64,000 nucleotides of DNA from assembly GCA_944739405.2 (NCBI GenBank), contig OX123182.2:57477183-57541182 (forward strand), given 5' to 3'. Of this stretch, positions 1 to 9,977 are shown one piece after another (the stretch's first letter is position 1; each line of letters opens with the position of its first letter). Both the position numbers and the translations under genes were made by a program. The notes under the pieces are model-generated. The model searched no databases. It worked only from the letters and a program-made list of their open reading frames with translations, and was not told the origin of the DNA. Source of the DNA: Euclidia mi. Taxonomy: Eukaryota > Arthropoda > Insecta > Lepidoptera > Erebidae.

Positions 1-254
1 TAGTAGCTTACCTATTAGATAAGTTTAAATAAAATTTAATATAATGTATAGGTATTTTATCATGTACAGTTTATTGTTTATTTTTAACCGACTCCAAAAA
101 GAGGAGGAGGTTCTCAATTTGGCTGTATTTTTTTTATGTTTGTTATCATATCATCATAACTCCGTTATTTATCGACCGATTTCTTTTTTTGTTTGAAAGG
201 ATATACTTTCAGGTAGGTCCCATATAAATTTTATCGAAATCAATTTAATAGCTT
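1..254. repeat. Left flank: fragment of a dispersed repeat
   Basis: There is no convincing gene here. From about 86 the sequence 'accgactccaaaaagagg' resembles a dispersed repeat I associate with lepidopteran genomes. A related 'accgactccaaaaa' motif recurs in the inverted repeat near 6.7 kb. The repeat is cut at 254 by the gypsy element and seems to resume after 4515. The family name is not determined. Confidence 0.4.
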
Positions 255-767
255 TGTAGGTATAAGCGAGATTTGCTTATCCCTAACTTTTACGGGAATC
301 GAACCCGCGCCGAGCATACGGTGAAGCTACAAGCTATGCGATATAGGCAGCAAGCGATAGCAGGAAAATGAGATAGATACAGGCGAAAAATGAAGATTGT
401 TATTATATGAACAAAACTAATGATTTAATAACGTTATACATTCAAGTACTTATTTAAATACAAAGAATATTATAAGCAAGCGCGATCGCGAGGTGTACAG
501 AGCGTAAGCTAGCTAGATGCAGACTGTGCGGTGGTTGCCGGCCCTCGTAACTCGTGCCGGTCTTCCAAGGACATTCTCGGCGGCCTCCATACAAATGTCA
601 CACGCTCGCTGCGTGCGCGCGGCACGTGTAAGCTAGCGGTCGTCGACCTCGCCCCGCACAAAGGATCTCTTGAGGTGGCGTGATTTCGAGGTGCGGTCGC
701 ACTGTCATTAAGCGGAGCGATTCCGCTCGCGCTTTGAGGTGGGGTCCGAGTGATCTGGACCGCCACA
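255..767 (-). repeat. 3' LTR of gypsy element
   Basis: A 513-bp direct repeat of 4003-4515, the downstream LTR because the element runs on the minus strand. On the minus strand at about 290-312 it contains gcgggttcgattcccgt, which pairs as a tRNA T-arm and fits a Pol III B box. Confidence 0.93.
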
Positions 768-782
768 TATTCCCCCCGGCCA
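768..782 (-). promoter_or_regulatory. Polypurine tract of gypsy element
   Basis: On the minus strand a purine run, ggccggggggaata, directly precedes the TG of the 3' LTR. This is the usual place for plus-strand priming. Confidence 0.75.
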
Positions 783-790
783 GACCGTGA

Positions 791-3700
791 CTACGGTCGA
801 TAGAAGTCCGGGAATCGCACTCGACGTCCACTTCTTGTCGTCTTCTCCGCGTCGCCGGCAGCCGGAGTGCTCGAGTTGGTAGTAGTGGTAGTGGTCGCTG
901 GCCCAGCGTCTCTAGTGTCTTCACGCATCACGTAGGCCGGTTTGAGACGATCGATGGAGACGTTGTTTGGTCTACCTTGTACATCGATAGTGAAGTACTT
1001 TGGATGCCTCTGTATCACCATGTAGGGCCCAGCGTAGGGCGGTTCCAGTGAGCTCCTGACATGGTCTCGCCGCAGGAACACATGAGAAGAGCTGTGCAGG
1101 TCTCGGGGCACGTAGAATGGCGTAGCCGTCGTATGCCACGTAGTTGGTCGGGGAGTGAGTTTGACCATGTGCTGGCGCAGCCGGTTGGCAAACTCGGTGA
1201 CGTCAGTCGCAGCGTAGTCCTCTCTTGGTGACAGGAACTGGCCAGGAAGATGGAGTGTCTCCCCGTAGACGAGCTCGGCCGGCGTAGCTTGGATGTCGTC
1301 TTTCCAAGCGCTACGCATTCCGAGCAGTACCAGTGGCAGAGCTTCGGTCCACTGGGAAGAATCGTGGCACATGATAGCGGCCTTCAGCTGCCGGTGAAGC
1401 CGCTCCACGATGCCGTTCGCCGCCGGATGATAGGCGGTGGTGCGAAGATGATGCGCGCCAACCAAGACTGTGAGCGTCTTGAAGAGGTGGCTCTCAAACT
1501 GACGACCACGGTCAGTGGTCACCCGTGCAGGACAGCCGAACCTGGCTATCCAGCCAGATACCAGCGCAGCGGCGCAGCTCTCCGCCGTGATGTCCTTAAG
1601 TGGGTACGCCTCAGGCCATCGGGTGAATCTGTCGATGACGGTAAGGCAGTACCTGTAATCATAAGAAGGTTTTAGGGGACCGACGATATCAATGTGGATA
1701 TGGGAAAAGCGAGAGGAGGGAGTAAGGAAGGATGTAGGTGGGGATTTGGTGTGGCGTGCCACTTTACACGCCTGGCATTTTGTACATTGCCTTGCCCACT
1801 CTCTACAATCTTTACGGATCCCTGGCCACACAAAGTGTTGCGTAACCAGTCGCACTGTAGCTGCTTTTCCCGGGTGATGAAGGTTGTGCAGTGAGTTGAA
1901 AGCCTGTTTACGTAGAGTCGGAGTAACATACGGGCGAGGGATCTGCATCGAAACGTCGCAGTACACTGGCAAGTAGTTGCTGCAGGTAGTGGCTAGCTTC
2001 TCTAGCCTCAGTGACGAGCCGTGACGTAGTAGATCTTGCAGTTCTGGATCCTCGTCCTGAAGCTTTGCAAGATCCTCGAAGTTAATGCCAGCTGCAGATA
2101 TCCCTTCCACACGTGATAGTGCGTCTGCCACAACATTCTCCTGTCCGGGTAAGTACCTTATATCCGTCGTGAACTGTCCGATGAAGTCAAGGTACCGGAA
2201 CTGTCTCGGCGAGCAGCTCTCCTTATTCGACTTGAAGGCAAAGGTGAGAGGCTTGTGGTCCGTGAAGATAGCGAACGCTCTAGCCTCCACCATGTGCCGG
2301 AAGTATTTGATGGCCTCGTATACTGCTAGCAGCTCTCGGTCATACGGGCTGTACTTCCTCTGAGCACTGCTGAGCTTGTGAGAGTAGAAGGCTAGAGGTT
2401 CCCAGTTCTCACCTTTGCGTTGTTGAAGAACAGCTCCTATGGCCGTGTCGGATGCGTCGGTCACGATGGCTAGCTCTGCTGTAGCATCAGGATGAGCCAG
2501 GAGAGTCGCTTTGGACAGCGAAGACTTGCAGTCGTCGAAAGCCCTCAGCAGTTCAGGAGTCATGTCCACCGGATGTGAACCTTTTACCTTGGGCCCAGCA
2601 AGGACAGCGTTCAAAGGTGCTTGAAGCTTAGCGGTGTTTGGGACGAATCGGCGATAAAAGTTTATCATTCCTAAGAATCTGCGCAGCTCCTTAATCGTCT
2701 TGGGTATTGGAAACTCCTGTATTGCCTGCACCTTTGTCTCTAGGGGCCTAGTCCCTTCGGCTGACACATGGTATCCTAAAAATGCAACCTCTGCTTGACC
2801 GATGTTGCACTTAGCTGTGTTTATGACTATGCCATACTGTTTTAACCGGTCAAATACTAGACGTAAGTGCGTCTTGTGCTCTTCATGGGACGCGGAAAAT
2901 ACCACAATGTCGTCGATATAGCCATAGCAGAAATCCAAGCCAAGTAGTACCTCGTCTATGAATCTTTGGAAAGTCTGAGCCGCATTCCTCAAACCAAAGG
3001 TCATGAAGGGGAACTCAAACAAACCAAAGGGTGTCGTGATGGCGGTCTTCGGTATGTCATCCGGGTTTATCGCTAGCTGGTTGTAGGCTTTTACGAGGTC
3101 TATAGTGGAGAACACGGTACAGCCTGCGAGCTGGTGAGAGAAATCGTGAATGTGGCGGACGGGGTACCTGTCAGGTATTGTTCGCGCGTTAAGTGCCCTG
3201 TAGTCGCCACAGGGTCTCCATCCGTCGTCTTTCTTCCTCACCAGGTGCAGCGGTGCGGACCACGCACTCTCTGAAGGTCGTGCTACTCCACTGGCGAGCA
3301 TTTCCTCAAACTCCTTCTTTGCCGCCTGCAGTCGAGTAGGGTCCAGACGTCGAGGCTTGCATGCTACCGGGGGTCCTGGCGTCGTCGTGATGTAGTGCAC
3401 CGTGTTGTGTTTGCCCGGTAGTTGTCTGCCTGGTGGGCGTGTAATTTCTGGGTACTCACGTAAAATCTGGTGGTACTCGCTGTCACCAACCACGGCCTTC
3501 ACAGACGCGATGTCCCCTGAGTTGCCATTCGTGGCAGGAACTGACAAGGTCGTGGTATTATCGATCAGACGTTGGTTCCTACAATCCACCAGCAGATCAT
3601 AAAAGTTGAGGAAGTCCACGCCGATGATGGCTCTCGATACGTCTGCGATGGTGAAGGTCCCGCGATAGCTCCTTCTGAGGCCTAGATTCAGGGTGAGGTG

Positions 3701-3832
3701 TAAGGCACCGTACGTGTGGATTACGGTGTTATTGGCAGCTACCAGATCATACCTGGATCGAAGGCAGGGCGTCTTCACAGCAGACCGGGGGAAAACGCAT
3801 AAGTCTGACCCGGTGTCCACAAGAAACTGCAT
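791..3832 (-). CDS. pol: Gypsy Pol polyprotein (protease, RT, RNase H, integrase)
   Basis: A single open frame of 1013 codons. Visible domains in order: retropepsin with the DTGSD motif near residue 7; reverse transcriptase with the YIDD box near residue 302; RNase H beginning around TDASDTAIGAVL near 459; an integrase HHCC zinc-binding region around 646-690; and the integrase core with D near 714, D in TTDRG near 774 and E in NGIVERL near 809. The frame is also open for a few codons above the ATG, back to a stop about 28 codons upstream, so the true start may lie upstream or arise by processing. A gag zinc-knuckle region that would normally precede the protease is missing. No internal stop or frameshift is seen, so the enzymes could be active. 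The tail is rich in T and R, with no chromodomain. Confidence 0.93.
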   Translation of the reverse strand: MQFLVDTGSDLCVFPRSAVKTPCLRSRYDLVAANNTVIHTYGALHLTLNLGLRRSYRGTFTIADVSRAIIGVDFLNFYDLLVDCRNQRLIDNTTTLSVPATNGNSGDIASVKAVVGDSEYHQILREYPEITRPPGRQLPGKHNTVHYITTTPGPPVACKPRRLDPTRLQAAKKEFEEMLASGVARPSESAWSAPLHLVRKKDDGWRPCGDYRALNARTIPDRYPVRHIHDFSHQLAGCTVFSTIDLVKAYNQLAINPDDIPKTAITTPFGLFEFPFMTFGLRNAAQTFQRFIDEVLLGLDFCYGYIDDIVVFSASHEEHKTHLRLVFDRLKQYGIVINTAKCNIGQAEVAFLGYHVSAEGTRPLETKVQAIQEFPIPKTIKELRRFLGMINFYRRFVPNTAKLQAPLNAVLAGPKVKGSHPVDMTPELLRAFDDCKSSLSKATLLAHPDATAELAIVTDASDTAIGAVLQQRKGENWEPLAFYSHKLSSAQRKYSPYDRELLAVYEAIKYFRHMVEARAFAIFTDHKPLTFAFKSNKESCSPRQFRYLDFIGQFTTDIRYLPGQENVVADALSRVEGISAAGINFEDLAKLQDEDPELQDLLRHGSSLRLEKLATTCSNYLPVYCDVSMQIPRPYVTPTLRKQAFNSLHNLHHPGKAATVRLVTQHFVWPGIRKDCREWARQCTKCQACKVARHTKSPPTSFLTPSSRFSHIHIDIVGPLKPSYDYRYCLTVIDRFTRWPEAYPLKDITAESCAAALVSGWIARFGCPARVTTDRGRQFESHLFKTLTVLVGAHHLRTTAYHPAANGIVERLHRQLKAAIMCHDSSQWTEALPLVLLGMRSAWKDDIQATPAELVYGETLHLPGQFLSPREDYAATDVTEFANRLRQHMVKLTPRPTTWHTTATPFYVPRDLHSSSHVFLRRDHVRSSLEPPYAGPYMVIQRHPKYFTIDVQGRPNNVSIDRLKPAYVMREDTRDAGPATTTTTTNSSTPAAGDAEKTTRSGRRVRFPDFYRP

Positions 3833-3981
3833 TTTCGATATCCGGTCGGTGATGAACAGACGGCCTGAAGAAACGGGACAGTCGTTGGCCGCTACTTGCG
3901 ACTGCCCTTGCAGTTTTCCGCTGGGAAGTCACAGGGGCTCCTGCATTTTGACTGACTCCAGATCAGAAGGTTGCGTGTTCA

Positions 3982-4000
3982 GATCACGTCGGGGTCACCA
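3982..4000 (-). promoter_or_regulatory. Primer-binding site of gypsy element
   Basis: On the minus strand the sequence starts two bases inside the 5' LTR and reads tggtgaccccgacgtgatc. Its position and leading TGG fit a tRNA primer-binding site. The same 15-mer core occurs in the TRIM-like element at 34485. I do not assign the tRNA. Confidence 0.8.
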
Positions 4001-4002
4001 AA

Positions 4003-4515
4003 TGTAGGTATAAGCGAGATTTGCTTATCCCTAACTTTTACGGGAATCGAACCCGCGCCGAGCATACGGTGAAGCTACAAGCTATGCGATATAGGCAGCA
4101 AGCGATAGCAGGAAAATGAGATAGATACAGGCGAAAAATGAAGATTGTTATTATATGAACAAAACTAATGATTTAATAACGTTATACATTCAAGTACTTA
4201 TTTAAATACAAAGAATATTATAAGCAAGCGCGATCGCGAGGTGTACAGAGCGTAAGCTAGCTAGATGCAGAATGTGCGGTGGTCGCCGGCCGTCGTAACT
4301 CGTGCCGGTCTTCCAAGGACATTCTCGGCGGCCTCCATACAAATGTCACACGCTCGCTGCGTGCGCGCGGCACGTGTAAGCTAGCGGTCGTCGACCTCGC
4401 CCCGCACAAAGGATCTCTTGAGGTGGCGTGATTTCGAGGTGCGGTCGCACTGTCATTACGCGGAGCGATTCCGCTCGCGCTTTGAGGTGGGGTCCGAGTG
4501 ATCTGGACCGCCACA
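4003..4515 (-). repeat. 5' LTR of gypsy element
   Basis: The second 513-bp LTR copy and the presumed promoter LTR. By eye the differences from the left copy are three substitutions around 4271-4291 and one at about 4457. It carries the same tRNA T-arm-like patch, at about 4038-4060. Confidence 0.93.
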
Positions 4516-4519
4516 GCTT

Positions 4520-5290
4520 CATTAAAAACTCAAATTTTATCAAAATCAATCCTATAGTTTCATTAAAAACTCTAAAAAGTATGTCATCCAAGTAAACGAA
4601 ATTAAGCATTTGCTGTGACTTTTCATCAGTGGACACTAGAATAGTCGCAATCAACGGACCTACTTCGGGCTTCATTATCAGGTATTAATGAAACCAGGAT
4701 GAAGAAAATCTATATATATAAAATTGCTTGGGCTGACTGATTCATCAACGCAGAGCCAAAACCACAGGGGTTTGAGACTTGAAATTTTGACAGTCGATGC
4801 ATTTTATGACGTAAGCACCCACTAAGGAAGGATTTTTATACATATTTTTGGTTAGAACAAGTAAACACGCAATTTAGATTTTTTCAAATCTAACAACTAA
4901 GAAGGTGATATAGGGGTAGAAAGTTTGTATGGGATGTCCTTCATTTTTAAAAAGATAGCGTGTAATTTTGTGTGCAGACTTCTGGTTACAAATAAAAAAA
5001 AAAATGTTTTAGCGATTTCTAAAATCTACCGTTTAAAAGGGTGAAAGAGGGGTTGAAAGTTTTTATTCGAAGTTAAATTTCATGCTTCTGATTAGAAATA
5101 AGTGATCATGTATTTACGTGTTTTTGGAAATAGGGGTTGAATTTTTATATGGAAAGTCCGTCATTACGCGAATCCGCCAACTGCTAGCTTATACATATAA
5201 TAACTTTGATTATAAATCACAGAACAACTAATAGTAGTACGGTTTAATTCAAAGAGCAGACGATGAGTACGTTCTTCAGTGTTTTCACGA
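4520..5290. other. Anonymous AT-rich DNA with repeat debris
   Basis: No gene is seen. From about 4710 ('ctatatatataaaattg') to about 5200 the sequence resembles degraded copies of the 'tatataaaattctcgtg' type of dispersed repeat seen better preserved at 34949-35119. No coding signal is supported. Confidence 0.4.
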
Positions 5291-5421
5291 TTAAATATTT
5301 TTCACCGTAAGCCTGAACTTGTGATAACCTCTTTTCACGCAGCTCACTACTTTGTCTTGAAATGGCCTTGGACCGAGATTCCCTACTTTGAGATAGACGT
5401 TTCTCCCTTTCTTCGCTAGTT

Positions 5422-5998
5422 GTGGAGTACTGCTCACATCTCTGGGCCGGAGCGCCAAAATATCAGCTTGATCCACTTGACTCACTACAGAGACGAGCTG
5501 TTCGAATCGTCGATGATCCCGATCTCACGGCTAGACTAGAGTCGCTGGAGCAGCGGAGAGGCTTTGGTTCTCTCTGCGTATTTTACCGACTCTTTCACGG
5601 GGAATGCTCCGATGAATTGTTTAATTTGGTACCAGGGTCACCTTTCTACCAACGTACCACTCGCCAACGCAGTAGAGTTCACCCGTACTACCTGGAAGCG
5701 TTCTCATCTAGTACGGTGCGCTTCCAGCGATCTTTTCTACCACGTACGTCTAAGCTCTGGAGTGAACTACCTGCTGCGGTGTTTTGCTGAGCGCTATGAC
5801 TTGTCCTTCTTCAAATGAGAAGGACAAGTCATAGCGCTCGGAAAACTTCAAACGAGGTTTAAAGAGAGCATTACTTTCACGGTAGGCAGCGGCTTTGCTG
5901 TGTATACCCTGACATTAGCGAAGTCCATGAGCAGCGGTTACCGTTTACCATCAAATGGGCCGCTCGTTCGTCTGCCACTAGCAGCAATAAAAAAATAG
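5422..5998 (+). pseudogene. 3' end of a CR1/Jockey-like LINE ORF2
   Basis: A 5'-truncated non-LTR retrotransposon. The frame 5422-5790 encodes the typical C-terminal segment after the RT domain, with YCSHLWAGAP, LQRRAVRIVDDP, LCVFYRLFHGEC and FLPRTSKLWSELPAAVF. The family normally continues with a GRQRLC...IKWAARS tail, and matching DNA is visible on to about 5985 but out of frame. A 22-bp hairpin (5789-5839) interrupts the join. The copy ends in a short A-rich run (cagcaataaaaaaatag). It is non-functional because it lacks endonuclease and RT. Confidence 0.8.
5789..5839. repeat. Perfect 22-bp hairpin inside LINE tail
   Basis: Arms 5789-5810 and 5818-5839 are exact reverse complements with the 7-nt loop tcaaatg. 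The right arm is an inverted copy of the LINE coding sequence to its left. Confidence 0.95.
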
Positions 5999-6248
5999 TT
6001 TCATTTAAACGGCGCTGTCTCATATGGACAGCGCGTTTAGTAGGTCTATCCATCTTTAATTTCGATAAATCCGATAAGTGCAGAAAGGAAAATTCACCAA
6101 AAAACAGGAAATAAATTTTTTTAACAAAAAAGACCGCCTCCAAAAATCTGGCAAATGTGTGAAAATAGCACTAAAAAGTAAAAAATAAATTTCGTTATTT
6201 TAACTTCAATTTACTTATAAACATAACCTATTCAACTGAATATTTTAT

Positions 6249-6910
6249 ACTTATAAGAGTTATACGTATCTACCACTTAATTCACATACCTGACACAATA
6301 CATATTTTTATATGACTAACAAACTAAATTAAATACCTATCACCAGAAATCCGATAAGTATATTATATTTTTGGACTAAGTACTTAGAAAAAACATTTTA
6401 TTAGAACTATAATATACAATTATACTTTTTTTGGAGTCGGTGCCAGCCAAGCGTTTTAGTAAATAATTTCTTGATAATGTTCAAAATATATGAAAAGCTG
6501 TATTGATACGATAATTTAGCAAAACCTCATCAAACTTGTAAGTAATTTACAAATGACGAGAAATCAAATCAACAAATATAAATCAATTAGGAAGTTTTCA
6601 ATAACACAAAATATATGTAAAGTTACATTAATACCACAATTGCTAAATTATCGTATCAATACAGCTTTATTTTGAACATTATCAAGAAATTATTTACTAA
6701 AACGCTTGGCTGGCACCGACTCCAAAAAAAGTATAATTGTATATTATAGTCCTAATAAATTTTTTTTTTCTAAGTACTTAGTCCAAAAATATAATATAGT
6801 TATCTGATTTCTGGTAATAGGTGTTTAATTTAGTTTGTTAGTCATATAAAAATATGTATTGTGTCAGGTATGTGAATTAAGTGGTAGATACGTATAACTC
6901 GTATAAGTAA
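6249..6910. repeat. Long inverted repeat, ~270-bp arms
   Basis: Arm 6249-6522 is the near-perfect reverse complement of 6641-6910, with a 118-bp spacer. The arms contain 'ggagtcggtgccagcc' and its complement and are very AT-rich. No transposase frame is present. The right arm ends exactly at the TAA repeat that opens the R4 LINE. It could be a foldback transposon or two opposed copies of the 'accgactcc' repeat family. Confidence 0.9.
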
Positions 6911-6929
6911 TAATAATAATAATAGGCCG

Positions 6930-8000
6930 ATTACTTGCCTACCGACGGTGTATAAAGCTTTTACATCCATTTTGAGAACAAAATTGGAATTACATATATT
7001 CAATAATAAAATTTTATCTGAGTCTCAAAATGGATGTAGAAGCCGGGCACGTGGTACTAAGGAGCTACTCCTTATCGACATGGCCATTAGCCAACAGGTT
7101 CGCCGTAGTCGAAAGAATCTGGCGACATGCTGGATAGACTATAAGAAGGCCTATGACTCTGTGCCACATACGTGGCTCTTGAGGGTGCTGGAGTTGTACA
7201 AAGTAGATGCAACTCTATGCGCCCTCTTGAGGGCATGTATGGGCAGTGGAGTACGGTGCTTCGCTATCCAGGATGTCGACAGCCTTGCGGGTATGGCGTA
7301 CCTGTAAAGATCAAGCGGGATATTTTCCAAGGCGACAGTTTGAGTCCACTATGGTTTTGCCTAGTACTGAACCCGCTGAGCACTTTGCTCGAGAGTTCAG
7401 GGCTAGGCTATCGGTTGCAGACTAGAGGTCAAGTTATTTCTCACCTCCTTTTCATGGATGACCTCAAATTATTTGCCCCCACTGACCTCCAATTAACCGA
7501 GTTACTAAAGATAACATGTGGATAAATGTGCGGTCATGCATGTAAAGCGAGGCAGGAGTGTGGAATCTGATAGTATAGAGCTCTCAGATTTCACACAACT
7601 TAGATCTCTCTCTGCAACGGAAACCTACAAATATCTGGGTATGTCGCAGGCATTAGGCATTGATGACGCTGGCATGAAACAGGCGTTGCAGGCACGTTTC
7701 TTTGGCCACCTGAAGAAAGTCTTAAAAAGCTTTTTATCAGGCAGAAACGAGGTGCCTGTAACGATTGGGCTATGCCGGTTTTAATGTACTTTTTCGGCAT
7801 CCTCAGATGGACTCAAACAGAATTGGATGCCTTGGATAGGAAATATTAGCTGTCTACTCACGACATACCGGATGCATCACCCGCGTTCGTCGGTGATGAG
7901 ATTGTACATCCCGCGGAAGTGTGGGGGTCGTGGCTTCTTAAGTGCCAAGACCCTCCACAAACGCGAGGTGTGCAATCTCAGAGAATACTTTCTCCGTACC
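6930..8000 (+). pseudogene. R4/Dong reverse transcriptase fragment
   Basis: Successive frames at 6948-7307, 7172-7525 and 7518-7784 give one RT domain with frameshifts. Visible motifs are RPITCLPTVYK, QNGCRSRARGTKELLLID, WIDYKKAYDSVPHTWLL, the QGDSLSPLWFCL turn and FMDDLKLFA, which replaces the usual YADD. The next stretch holds ETYKYLGMSQ and KCGGRGFLSAKTLHKREVCNLREYF. The N-terminus is absent. It is non-functional. Confidence 0.82.
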
Positions 8001-8002
8001 TA

Positions 8003-8235
8003 CATACATAAGGGACAGGACGAAGGGGAAGACCTAGGCGGACGCTCTCTGACCAGATTGGAGACATCCTAAAAACAGGACAGGTGAGAAGTACCCTGAA
8101 CAGAAGAGCATGCATGAGGAATCTGATGGGAGTGAATGAAGCAAGAGAGATATGTCAGGATCGTTGCAAATGGCGTTCCGTAGTCTCTGCCTACCCCTCC
8201 GGGAAACAGGCGTGAGTCTATGTATGTATGTATTA
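8003..8235 (+). mobile_element. RTE LINE 3' end nested in R4
   Basis: The sequence GRPRRTLSDQIGDILKTGQ through WRSVVSAYPSGKQA, stop, is the C-terminus of an RTE-type LINE ORF, followed by a (tatg)n tail. It aligns with the end of the larger RTE copy at 40151-40300. Only about 230 bp remain. The tail gives way to the probable solo LTR. Confidence 0.75.
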
Positions 8236-8390
8236 TGACGGCCGGTGTCATGTCAAACCGTCGTCACGAAACACAATAATTAGCAAAGAGGTTTGAAGAC
8301 AAATTCATTATTTTGAAATGAGTTTTTAGTTCGATGACGTATACACTCTGTATCAAGTGTTCGCCAAATTCACCAGTCATTGACAACAAG

Positions 8391-8455
8391 GCGATGGCCG
8401 TGCGGATAAGGCATCCCGATCACGTTCTGATGGCGTGGGTTCAAATCCCAGTCAT
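8391..8455 (+). other. tRNA-like segment within the solo LTR
   Basis: gatggccgtgcgg fits an A box and ggttcaaatcc fits a B box about 40 bases later, flanked by a T-arm-like gtggg...ccca stem. No acceptor stem is evident, so this is a tRNA-derived relic or SINE head, not a tRNA gene. Confidence 0.55.
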
Positions 8456-8529
8456 AACAGTTATGTGGATTTTGGTTTTTATGAAATTTGGAAAATGTTT
8501 ATGAATATTTGGCAAATATTTAAAAGATT

Positions 8530-8701
8530 ATTTAAATATTTCGAGTAAAAATTAGAAAATTCTAGAAACTTCAGGAAGAAATGGAAAGGTTAAAAAGAGA
8601 CAGGAGATGGAAACACAAATTTAAATATTTCGAATAAAGATTAGAAAATTCTAGAAACTTCAAGAAGGAATGGAAAGGTTAAAAAGAGACAGCAGATGGA
8701 A
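8530..8701 (+). repeat. Two-unit 89-bp tandem repeat
   Basis: Units start at 8530 and 8619 with 'atttaaatatttcga' and both run to '...aagagacag.agatgga'. They lie inside the probable solo LTR, upstream of its TATA box. Confidence 0.85.
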
Positions 8702-9127
8702 AAACAATTGAATAACGAAAAGACAATCGAAATTAGTAGATCTAGAACATTCTTAGGGGTATATAAGGCGGTGTAGACGCGCTAAGCGCCAGTTTAAGTT
8801 GAAAAGTGGTGAAGTGAAGAAGAAAAGGAAGAAAGAAGAAGTAGTAAAAAAAGTGAAAGTATAGTGCAGTAAAGTGCAGTGAAGTGCAGTGAAGTGCAGT
8901 GAAGTGCAGTGAAAAGTGCAGTGCAAAAAACGCTAGTGTTGGTGCTGTCTGCGTCGAAATTAAACGGCGTGTCGTGTGTGAAGTCGAATAAAGTGTCATC
9001 AGTGCTACTCGGTGTTTCCTTCCAATCCCGTTACCCCGTAGTCCGTAACAGTATGTATGTATTTATGTACTATCTCCATACCGACGCGGGTGTGCACCGA
9101 GATGTGGTCACTGGACAGAGGGCTTAG

Positions 9128-9977
9128 CCTGCTGGGTCTGGCCAAAGAGAACTGGCGCTAACATGCCCTACTTAATGAAGAGGAGCGCAGGGAAGTATGG
9201 AAAGGTAAAGAGCTGCATGGACGATTTTACCGGGCCTTACATGGGCCCAACGTAGATTTTCCAGCGTCGGTATCCTGGCTGCGTTTTGGCGATCTTTTCG
9301 CCGAAACAAAAGGTTTTGTATTTGCAATTATGGACGAAGTTGTCAGGACGAACAACTACCGGAAGTATATTCTGAGGGATGGGACGGTTGATATATTTCG
9401 GGCATGTCACCAGCCTGGTGAATCACTTAGACATATAGTATCCGGTTGTTCTCATCTTGCCAAAGGCGAATATTTGCATAGACACAACCAAGTAGCCAGG
9501 ATTGTCCACCAGCAACTTGCCTTTAAGTACCAACTTGTCGACTCTGATATACCGTACTACAGGTATGTGCCCGACCCAGTTCTTGAAAATGGTCGTGCTA
9601 CTCTGTATTGGGATCGGTCTATCATTACTGACTGAACTATTGTGGCTAACAAGCCGGACATAGTGATGATAGACCGATTAGAGCGCCTTGCAATGATCAT
9701 CGACGTCACCATACCCCATGACGAGAATCTCGTGAAAGCCGAAAAAGATAAACAAATGAAGTATTTGGACCTGGCTCACGAGATTGTCGATATGTGGGAT
9801 GTTGACTCGGCGATCATTGTACCGATAGTCGTGACCGTAAATGGTCTTATTGCCAAGAGCCTCAACCACCACCTCAAGAGGCTCTCGTTAGCCGGCTGGA
9901 CCAAGTCCTCTATACAGAAGGCAGTATTGCTGGACACGAGACGCATCGTACGGAGGTTCCTTTCTCTGGAGCCCTAA
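9128..9977 (+). pseudogene. R4/Dong C-terminal endonuclease segment
   Basis: Frames 9330-9635 and 9642-9977 hold the zinc-binding ACHQPGESLRHIVSGCSH motif and a restriction-like endonuclease with KPDIVMID, then DVTIPHDENL and KYLDLAHEI, consistent with a PD-(D/E)XK fold. The two frames are separated by a stop near 9634. The earlier part (KENWR, stop, HALLNEEERREVWKGKELHG) is also broken. The 3' UTR ends in TAA repeats. In this clade the endonuclease cuts the target. This copy is dead. Confidence 0.8.

Larger units (their letters stand above)
255..4515 (-). mobile_element. Ty3/gypsy LTR retrotransposon, gag-deleted, with intact pol
   Basis: A complete LTR element read on the minus strand. Two 513-bp LTRs (255-767 and 4003-4515) differ at about four positions by eye, so insertion looks recent. 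The LTRs begin TG and end CA in element orientation. Both flanks carry the same 4-bp target duplication, gctt (251-254 and 4516-4519). The primer-binding site lies next to the right LTR and a purine tract next to the left LTR, as expected for minus-strand orientation. The interior holds one large pol frame. Only about 170 bases separate the LTR from the pol ATG, far too few for a gag gene. The copy therefore looks unable to package itself and would need Gag supplied in trans. Confidence 0.95.
8231..9050 (+). mobile_element. Probable solo LTR
   Basis: An 820-bp block lies between two copies of gtatg (8226-8230 and 9051-9055), but the surrounding DNA is a (tatg) microsatellite, so that duplication is weak evidence. 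Its ends are tattatgacgg and ccgtaaca, an imperfect inverted pair. A TATA box (tatataagg, 8760) sits about 130 bp before a 10-bp tandem repeat of agtgcagtga (about 8863-8925), and an aataaa signal follows at 8986. No coding frame is seen. Promoter, polyadenylation signal and end structure together suggest a solo LTR. Confidence 0.58.

Noticed and set aside
1250..1675. 141-codon plus-strand frame
   Set aside because: It lies antisense to the integrase part of the gypsy pol and has no domain; a shadow frame.
5877..6143. 88-codon minus-strand frame
   Set aside because: Antisense to the LINE tail; its composition reflects the A-rich end.
8391..8455. Possible tRNA gene
   Set aside because: A and B boxes and a T-arm are present, but I see no acceptor stem and it lies inside a probable LTR; treated as a tRNA-like relic.
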